A stretch of 64,000 bases of DNA. Source: Chamaecrista fasciculata. Its lineage: Eukaryota; Streptophyta; Magnoliopsida; Fabales; Fabaceae. This document shows, piece by piece, positions 57,148 to 64,000 of this stretch. A program made the position numbers and the translations under genes. Location of the stretch: positions 173,513-237,512 of the forward strand of contig QANZ01016482.1 in NCBI GenBank assembly GCA_003254925.1, given 5' to 3'. Within the stretch, counting starts at the first letter, position 1, and every line of letters starts with the position of its first letter. Below the pieces are notes generated by a model that was not told the DNA's origin, made no database searches, and saw nothing but the letters and a program-made list of their open reading frames with translations.

Positions 57148-59001
57148 ATGGAAGTGGATCCTAATAATAATAATCCCATTGCCGACGATGAGGATAATAA
57201 TACTGATACGTCACCGGATGAGGAAGGAGTAGAGTCATTCATAAGTGCCATTTTCTTTCTTAATAATCTCCCATTCCTTAAAGAAGATGATGAAGATAAT
57301 GATCCCAACCCAGTCGAGGTAATTAAAATTCCATATATATATGTATATACATATAATTAACACTTTCTTAATCAATTTTTGTCATTACTTTAATTAATAC
57401 TAATCTTCTTGCACATGGTAATAATAATGGGATAATATCTTTTGATCAAGTGTGACGTACGAAGTGTGAATCTTGATTTTGAAAGAAGCTTGAAAAGATA
57501 GAGACATACAGATCTTGCTTTAGAAACATGATATATATAATTCTTTGATCATTGTATTGCGCTCATGCAGAACGATCCCGATCATCCACATTACATGCAT
57601 TGGCTAGCTGAAACTTACTACTCGCTTAGTAGTTAGTACGTAATTAATTTTAAACCCTGCATTATTTTCAAGATTCGAGTCAAACTAGCTAAGGATTAAA
57701 TATAGATTAATTTTAATCTTGAAATTGTATTGTTAATTAATCAGCCACTAGAAGAAATTCTATCAAGCCACCTCAATGATTCTGCAATTGTGGAAAATAT
57801 CTATGTCAATTTTGGACACAAGGGTTATTATGTACTCAACCCCGAGACCAAGTTTCCAGCAACACTAGCAGAATTCGAAGCTATGTTACGTAAGTGTCAA
57901 TTTCATTTCTTAATGTCCTAGTGTGGAATTGATATAATAATAAATATATACTTCTGTTGAAAATTAATGTGAGTTCATATATATTATACGTAGGTGGATT
58001 ATTCGAAGAAGGAACGACGCAGATGGAGGATCCTTCGAGCGATAACGTGACTTGGGAAAAAATCGATGACCTCCCAAGTCTAATATACGAATTACCTGAC
58101 GGCACTCTGAAAATAGGTAAGCATTAATCATTTAAAATCATTATATATTATTATCAAATTAGTCCGTCAAAGATAACAATTTTTTCAATGTTATCCTTAT
58201 ATTCAAACTTTATCTATATGAAAGTAATATTTTGTAAATTTAGTCATTAGCATCGAAAAAATAAAATTTAAGTAAAGGATAACATTATAAAAGAAATTTT
58301 ATCTACGAATAATAAAATTGACGGTAATGATATTTGAAAGGACTGAATTGAAAGTTACTCAGTTCATAGATGACTAATATCTAATTTTTCCTTCTTTTTT
58401 TTTTTTAAAAAAAATCACCACATTTTCTTCTTAACCAACTGCTATATAAGTATATAAACTAAATATGGACATGAATTTAGGGTGCTTGCATGGAGATGCA
58501 ACTCAGGGTTCAGATGCAATGGACTATGAAAGCTACATTGAAAGAATTTCTGATCGGCGGGCTTTTCTTTTTGTGGTGTGTGTATAGATATATAAACTTT
58601 GAGTATATATTAATATTTCTTAATTATTGCATATGATTTTTTTATTGCATTCTGAATTCAAATTAACTCACTCTGATCAGTCTTATATATATATATATAT
58701 AATGTGAGAACTTAATTATGTGTATGTGTTACAGGTAGGCCGACTTGACAGCGAGGAGATCAAGGAATTTATTGATGATTATGTTGATGGTATTTACATA
58801 TAACAAAATTAATTCATTTATTATTTAATTTAGTCCAATTAAATATATATTATTATATAGCTAATCTACCACTAATATTCTGGTTAATCATATTAGATTT
58901 ACTTGCTAATTGTAGTTTCTGAGGAAGAGCTAGCTCCTGATGAGTGCTTGAAAAGAATCATCATCGCCCTGGAGTCGAAATGGCCAGACTTTTATATATA
59001 G
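57148..59001 (+). pseudogene. Tandem family copy T9, all exons open but intron-2 donor lost
   Basis: Unrecognised family. Exons by homology: 57148-57318, 57571-57624, 57745-57889, 57994-58116, 58481-58575, 58735-58789 and 58916-59001. Exon 1 reads MEVDPNNNNPIADDEDN, then SAIFFLNNLPF. Exon 2 is NDPDHPHYMHWLAETYYS. Exon 3 has VENIYVNFGHKGYYVLNP. Exon 4 has LFEEGTTQMEDP. Exon 5 is GCLHGDATQGSDAMDYES. Exon 6 is VGRLDSEEIKEFIDDYVD. Exon 7 has DECLKRIIIALESKW. At the end of exon 2 the expected G of the donor is C (TCG/CTTAGTAG; T10 has CGG/GTTAGTAG). The nearest other GT sites give frameshifts or early stops. Either a recent pseudogene or spliced in an unusual way. Confidence 0.7.
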
Positions 59002-60037
59002 TTTTTGATTTTTTTTAAACTACTTTTTCATTTTGATTGTATAATTCTTTAAAGTTTCAACGTATAGTACTATTTGATCATTCTCTTATTAATTTCTTAA
59101 CCATGTATTTGCAATTTTGCATGTGTAAACTTAATGGGAAAACATACTTTTGAAGTCATGAATTTACATTGAATTAACGATCTAGTCCCTTAATAATGAA
59201 AATACAGATAATTATACTCACTAACTATATATTAAGTTCCTGATAAATTATCCGTCATTTAACAAGGGGATCGACATAAATGGTAAATACTATGGTTTAG
59301 ACACTGGTTTATTTAATCACTAACTATGAAATGAGTCATTGGACACTGTGGTTTATTATCAAGTGTAATTAGAAATACAATAAATTAAATATGTATATCA
59401 CCATTAAACTAAAATTTAATAACCAATAATAATGAATTAATTTTTTTCCCTCATGTGATCTTGGTAGCATGGTTGTCAAAATCGAGAGTTAAAACGTAAA
59501 ATCAAAATTTTACATACTAAAATCTTGTTAAATTGCACATTGCTAAAATCGAATCAAATTCGGGTAAAATCGCACGATATTAAGATTTAAAATAGATTTT
59601 GACAACTGTGACTTTTGTACAGAAAAATGAAATAAAAATTCAAATTAACAAAGTTTTTCAAAAATAGTGTGTTTTTTTCAATTTTGATGTTAAGTTATAT
59701 TGTTAATTTCCTATGACATTAATATTAGACATTTAGACTTATTTTTATTAATGGAGATGGATTTGGGAGAGTTATGATGATTTTGATGCATTTAAATTAA
59801 CTAGTACATATTATTTTAAAAAATTTATTATTTATATTTAGATAAACTCTTATGGTTTTATGATTCGAGTTTACAATCTAATTTACACTCTCTTCCTGAT
59901 TTTACTTAAACTCCCGATTTTAAACAACCTTACTTGATAGAGAGACATAAAAAGAAAAAAAAATCCTTCTTAACCACAAATTGAAGGAAAATTTATAGTT
60001 ATTTTTTTCTCTATCAATTTACTTATTATAACACATA
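59002..60037. other. T9 downstream flank
   Basis: AT-rich, with traces of the family 3' flank. 59455-59600 contains a short imperfect palindromic stretch (AAAATCGAGAGTTAAAACG, AATCGCACGATATTAAG). No gene. Confidence 0.45.
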
Positions 60038-60046
60038 ATAAAAAAT

Positions 60047-60440
60047 GGTAAATTACACATAAGGTCCTTGTAGTTTGGCTCATTTATAGAAATTGTCCCT
60101 ATGATTTAAAAAGTGACAAATAAGGGCATGTGGTTTGCTCCGTTAACAAAAAAGGTCCTGAGGTATATTTTCGTCCAAAATTTGATGAAAATCTTGGCTA
60201 AAATACTATTTCAAGAGTACTCTAACTATTAATTTTTATGCGTTTGACTCCCTATTTGTATGAGGGAATGACTTTGATTAAAAAAAGAAAAGTTTCATTA
60301 TAATAAATGAAATTTCACCATTAAGTTTAGTATCAATACTCTAATATATTATTATTAATATCAATACGGCGATTGTGAGTCCACGGAGAATGATGGCGTT
60401 CATTTCCTTTATGTAAATGGGACCTTCTATGTAATTTACC
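60047..60440. mobile_element. Mutator-like MITE, 394 bp
   Basis: Ends GGTAAATTACACATAAGGTCC and its inverse. Flanks ATAAAAAAT and ATAAAAAAG agree at 8 of 9 bases. The interior includes a fragment (CTCCCTATTTGTATGAGGGA) like the MITE in T2 and T3 intron 6. Confidence 0.75.
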
Positions 60441-60633
60441 ATAAAAAAGTCTAACTTAGAAATAACACTAAAAATCAAATGTAATCATGATTGAGAGTAA
60501 CAATGAAACAAGTAGAAAAATTTAAAGACCAAAATAGAATAGGAAATAAATTAGAGACTAAAACAAAATTTACCCAATAATTTAGTAACCAACATGATAT
60601 TTTGATCTATTAAAAAATCAATCATAAAAAAAA

Positions 60634-61735
60634 GAGTAAAATGCACTTTTTGGTACCCTGTGGTTAGGACCGAATCCACATTGGTACCCTGAAAGAAAAA
60701 ATTTAACACTTTGGTACCTTGAGGTTTGCGCCATTAGCATTTTGGTACCCTGTGGTTATTTTCTATCAAGATTTAATGGAAAATTGTTAGTACTTTTTCA
60801 AAAATTTAAAAAAATGTCCCTAGATCATAATATTTGAGGACTAAAATGAAAATTATAATAAAATTTTGGGGGTCAAAATGTAATTATGAAAAATATTGGA
60901 AAAAGAATAAAATTATAGATTAGTCCTAAATCTAGAAAATAAATGCAGTTTAGTCCTAAAACTGTGTGGTTCGATGGTGAGAAGATAAACTTTACAAATT
61001 TTTTACAAAAATTACAGAATGCCTCCATATAGTTTCAAAGTTTACAAAAAAGTCCCTAGATCATGATATTTGAGGACTGAAATAAAAATTACAAAAACTT
61101 TTTGGCGTCAAAATGTAATTTTGGAAAATCAAAAAGGAGATAATTACATATCAGTCCTAAATCTGGAAAATAAATGCAATTTAGTTCTACCTATATTCAG
61201 ATACAACTACTTAAATGAAATTTTGAAAGTAAATTTGAATAATTTGAAGAATATTTCCATTAATTAATTTATAAATTAAATAATTAATATTTAGTTTCAC
61301 TAAATAATTTAATAAATTACTAAAATATTTATTTTTTATGAAATTATGATAAAAATATAATTTTTCATGCAAGTTATTCAATAAGTTATGATAGCAAAAT
61401 ATGATGATCTAACTATAATATTTTATCTTTAAGTTTGTTGTGATTTGATTCGTTTTACCAAAGGGAGGGGACCTAAACGCACAAAAGAAATCTTGTTGAG
61501 GAATGAAATATGATTTAAGCTGATATAAAAACTAACGGAGAAGATATCGTAGTAGAAATCGATGGCTAAGATTGAGTCACGCCACCACTTTTTGTTAAAT
61601 CTTGACGGAAAATAACCACAGGGTAGCAAAGTGCTAACGACGTAAACCTCAGGGTGGCAAAGTGTCAAATTTTGCCTTTCAGGGTACCAAAATGGATTCG
61701 GTCCTAACCATAAGGTACCAAAGTGCATTTTACCC
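60634..61735. mobile_element. Mutator-like foldback element, 1102 bp
   Basis: Arms of about 130 bp begin GAGTAAAATGCACTTTTTGG and carry GGTACCCTGTGGTTA units. The right arm is the inverse (TAACCATAAGGTACCAAAG). The 9-bp flanks TAAAAAAAA (60625-60633 and 61736-61744) match but are low complexity. The interior includes an internal repeat (TTAGTCCTAAATCTGGAAAA, twice). No transposase was seen. Confidence 0.8.
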
Positions 61736-61943
61736 TAAAAAAAAAAGAGAACATAAGCGGTACATGTGGCAAAACGTTTTAATGGCAAGAAAGAAATGAG
61801 AAAATAATCCCAACGAACTTCGTGTATGATATATGAGGCCTCACTTCCCAGCTAGATATATATTCAATAAGGACTTATATATTTGTGTGAAAGGAATTAA
61901 AGGGTATAGAGACTAGAGATTTATTAAAATTTCATCAGATATA

Positions 61944-63622
61944 ATGTGTCTTAAAAGAAAAAACCAAGAAGTGGTCCCCACTCCCGACGCCGACGTCGAA
62001 ACGACGTCGTCCAGCGATGAAGAACCACCTCCTGTCTTACGCCGTATCGTTTTCTTCCTCAATAATCTTCCTTTTGATGCTGAAACTGATGATGGTTTTA
62101 TCGACCCAGCTGAGGTCATTTCTTGATTAATTATATTCTTTCTGTTCAATCATTTTCTTTCTCATTGCTTTCATTTAACTAATCTCTTTAATTTGGTAAA
62201 TTAAATTGACGTACTATACGTGTGAATCTTGATTAATTTCGATAGAATTTGTTGCAAGAAACTGATTTCAATTAATCAAGAAAATAATTTAAATTTAAAC
62301 TACTCGATCTGTTCTTGATTATCATTACATTGTGGTCAATAAGCAGGTTGATCATCCAGAGCATCCACATTACCTGCATTACCTTGCAAAAACTTATCTC
62401 CGGGTTAGTAGTATTTAATTAATTATTTGTCGTTTGTCCTAATTAATATATATCTAGCTAATAATTAATTAAGATGAATTAAATCTAGTGGCCATATATA
62501 TGTACGTGAATGTGATGAATATCTTGCTATGTTTTCAGCCACTGGAAAAAATTTTATATTGCGGCACTCTCAACGTTTTTGGATTTGTGAAAGCTATCTA
62601 TATCAATTTTGGATACTATGGTTTATATGAGTACAACCCCATTTCCATGCCTCCAACGACTGTACCAGCATTTGAAGATACATTACGTAACTAATAACTA
62701 ACTTTCTTTTTTACTTTTTAACTTCTCAATCTTGGATTATTTTACAGTCAATATATATATATATATATATCTTAATTTGCTGTTCTTGTACGTAGGTGAT
62801 TTATTCTCAGGAGTAAGGATAGAGTCTCGTTGGTCCAATGAATTGCTTTGGCGTAAAATCACTGACGACGACTTGCCAACTTTAATCTCCTATGTACAAG
62901 AAAACTGTCTGGTTATAGGTAATTAATAAGCATTAATTAATTAATGGTGCTCTTAATTAATTAATTAATTAGCTATTGAAATATATATATATATATATCA
63001 TATTTCGGGATCTTCACCTATATATATGAATGTTTTTAGGGTGCTTGACTGGAGAACAAATCGAGGGTTCAGATTCAATCCAATATGACACCTACATTAG
63101 AGATGCTCCTAGTGACCAGTGCTTTATTTTCGTGGTCTGTACATATATGATTTTTGCATTATTCTGAAACTCTTAAGAGAAAAACCTGCATTGTATTAAT
63201 TATATGTGAAATCTAATGTGTTGATCATCAGGTAGGCCAAATTGTCGACGACCAGATAAAGCCATTAATTGATGCTTTTGTGGAAGGTATGTGCAATTAA
63301 TTTAGTCCATTATTTTCCCTATGAAACTAGCAGTCTTTCAAATACACATACATTTTCATGGCTAGCTTCAATTCTTGTTAGAACTACATCACTATATATA
63401 TATTGCCAACATTTTTATTTTTAGAGACTTCCATCTGATTGTTTGGAAAAAAAATATTGGCAAAAAGTATTTAATTCATCTTGCCTTACGAAAATCTAGC
63501 TACTTCTGATGACTCGTTAATTTTAATTACTTGCAGTTTCTGAGACTCACATGGATCCATCTGATTGCTTGGAAAGAATTATGGGCGCCATGCAGTTGAA
63601 GTTTTTGGGGTGGGGACTTTAA
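61944..63622 (+). CDS. Tandem family copy T10, intact, 244 residues
   Basis: Unrecognised family; the most divergent copy. Exons: 61944-62114, 62347-62403, 62539-62686, 62796-62918, 63040-63134, 63232-63286 and 63537-63622, all GT-AG and open. N-terminus MCLKRKNQEVVPTPDADV is basic then acidic, followed by RRIVFFLNNLPFDAETD. Exon 2 is VDHPEHPHYLHYLAKTYLR. Exon 3 has VKAIYINFGYYGLYEYNP. Exon 4 has LFSGVRIESRWSNELLWR and KITDDDLPTLISYV. Exon 5 is GCLTGEQIEGSDSIQYDT. Exon 6 is VGQIVDDQIKPLIDAFVE. Exon 7 has DCLERIMGAMQLKFLGWGL. The family TATA context is not clear upstream; the flank differs. Function unknown. Confidence 0.78.
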
Positions 63623-63790
63623 ATTTCTTACCACTTTGTCAATATTGATTTCATCATTCTCTTTCTCAACAATTAATGTCTTTGCATGTAAATACTATAC
63701 CAAGTTGGTAAATGCATATATAATATTCATTATATATATACACAAGTTGCGATTCAATGTTACTACTTAATTAAGATCTCATATTATATA
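63623..63790. other. T10 downstream flank
   Basis: Short family-like 3' region (CTCAACAATTAATGTCTTTGC, TTGGTAAATGCATATATAAT) before the repeat element. Confidence 0.5.
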
Positions 63791-64000
63791 GGCTTAAGTG
63801 CACTTTTGGTCCCATAACTATAACAAAGGTTTCATTTTGGTCCCATAACTTTTTTTGTTGCAATTTTGGTCCCATAACTATGACAAAGGTTTCATTTTGG
63901 TCCCATAACTTTTTTTGTTGCAATTTTGGTCCCATAACTATGACAAAGGTTTCATTTTGGTCCCATAACTTTTTTTGTTGCAATTTTGGTCCCATAACTA
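63791..64000. repeat. 60-bp tandem repeat, continues past the window
   Basis: Lines of exactly 60 bases (TTTTGGTCCCATAACTATGA, then CAAAGGTTTCATTTTGG and a T run) repeat without change from about 63841 to the edge, after a slightly different first unit. The start, GGCTTAAGTGCACTTTTGG, looks like a MITE end and matches the inverse of the right end of 8931-9262. Minus-strand open frames across it are by-products. Confidence 0.9.

Noticed and set aside
11467-63622. Known tandem families such as F-box, RNase-type self-incompatibility, protease inhibitor or NBS genes
   Set aside because: None of their motifs (F-box helix, RNase catalytic histidines, cysteine frameworks, P-loop) is present in any copy.
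63771-63995. Minus-strand frame of identical 20-residue repeats (MGPKLQQKKLWDQNETFVIV)
   Set aside because: It is only the 60-bp tandem repeat read in a frame without stops.
63791-64000. Regular direct repeats that might suggest a CRISPR array
   Set aside because: The repeats are contiguous 60-bp units with no unique spacers, and the genome is a plant nucleus.

Overview
This window is nuclear DNA of a flowering plant, almost certainly a eudicot. It is AT-rich, its genes have many short GT-AG introns, it is crowded with non-autonomous transposons, and it carries a piece of plastid DNA. The species cannot be told from the sequence. Six single N characters (12806, 14305, 34324, 38110, 48880, 54909) look like contig joins.

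The left end (1-8.4 kb) holds two ordinary, convergent housekeeping genes. One encodes the small subunit of DNA polymerase delta (POLD4, plus strand, 1376-2612). The other encodes a single-Myb-histone telomere-repeat-binding protein of the TRB type (minus strand, 7302-3720). From 8.9 to 11 kb lies transposon-rich DNA with a relic of the 3' flank of an EMG1/NEP1-like locus. A fuller but damaged EMG1/NEP1-like gene lies on the minus strand at 21.8-19.1 kb.

The main content, 11.4 kb to the right end, is a same-strand tandem array of ten loci of one gene family that I do not recognise. I call the copies T1 to T10. Each intact copy has seven coding exons with conserved intron phases (0,0,1,1,0,1) and encodes an acidic protein of about 224-255 residues with no signal peptide or membrane segment. 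T3, T5, T6, T7, T8 and T10 have open reading frames across all seven exons (T5 only if a small duplication at an N is an assembly fault). T1 has exons 1-5 and stops at an N. T2 and T4 are pseudogenes disrupted by retroelements. T9 reads well in every exon but has lost the splice donor of intron 2. A promoter relic without a gene sits near 44.9 kb. T1, T5, T6 and T7 are close relatives, T2, T3 and T4 form a second subgroup, and T8, T9 and T10 are more divergent. Whole blocks of flanking DNA were duplicated with the genes.

Transposon insertions are unusually readable because paralogous flanks give empty sites. There are several Mutator-like foldback elements with perfect 9-bp target duplications. 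One carries an HD-ZIP IV homeobox fragment, and one is nested in another. There are also hAT-like and Tourist-like MITEs, a short A-tailed retroinsertion with a 12-bp target duplication, LINE fragments, and a long LTR with its primer-binding site. A plastid fragment with trnD-GUC lies between T8 and T9. A 60-bp tandem repeat runs off the right edge.
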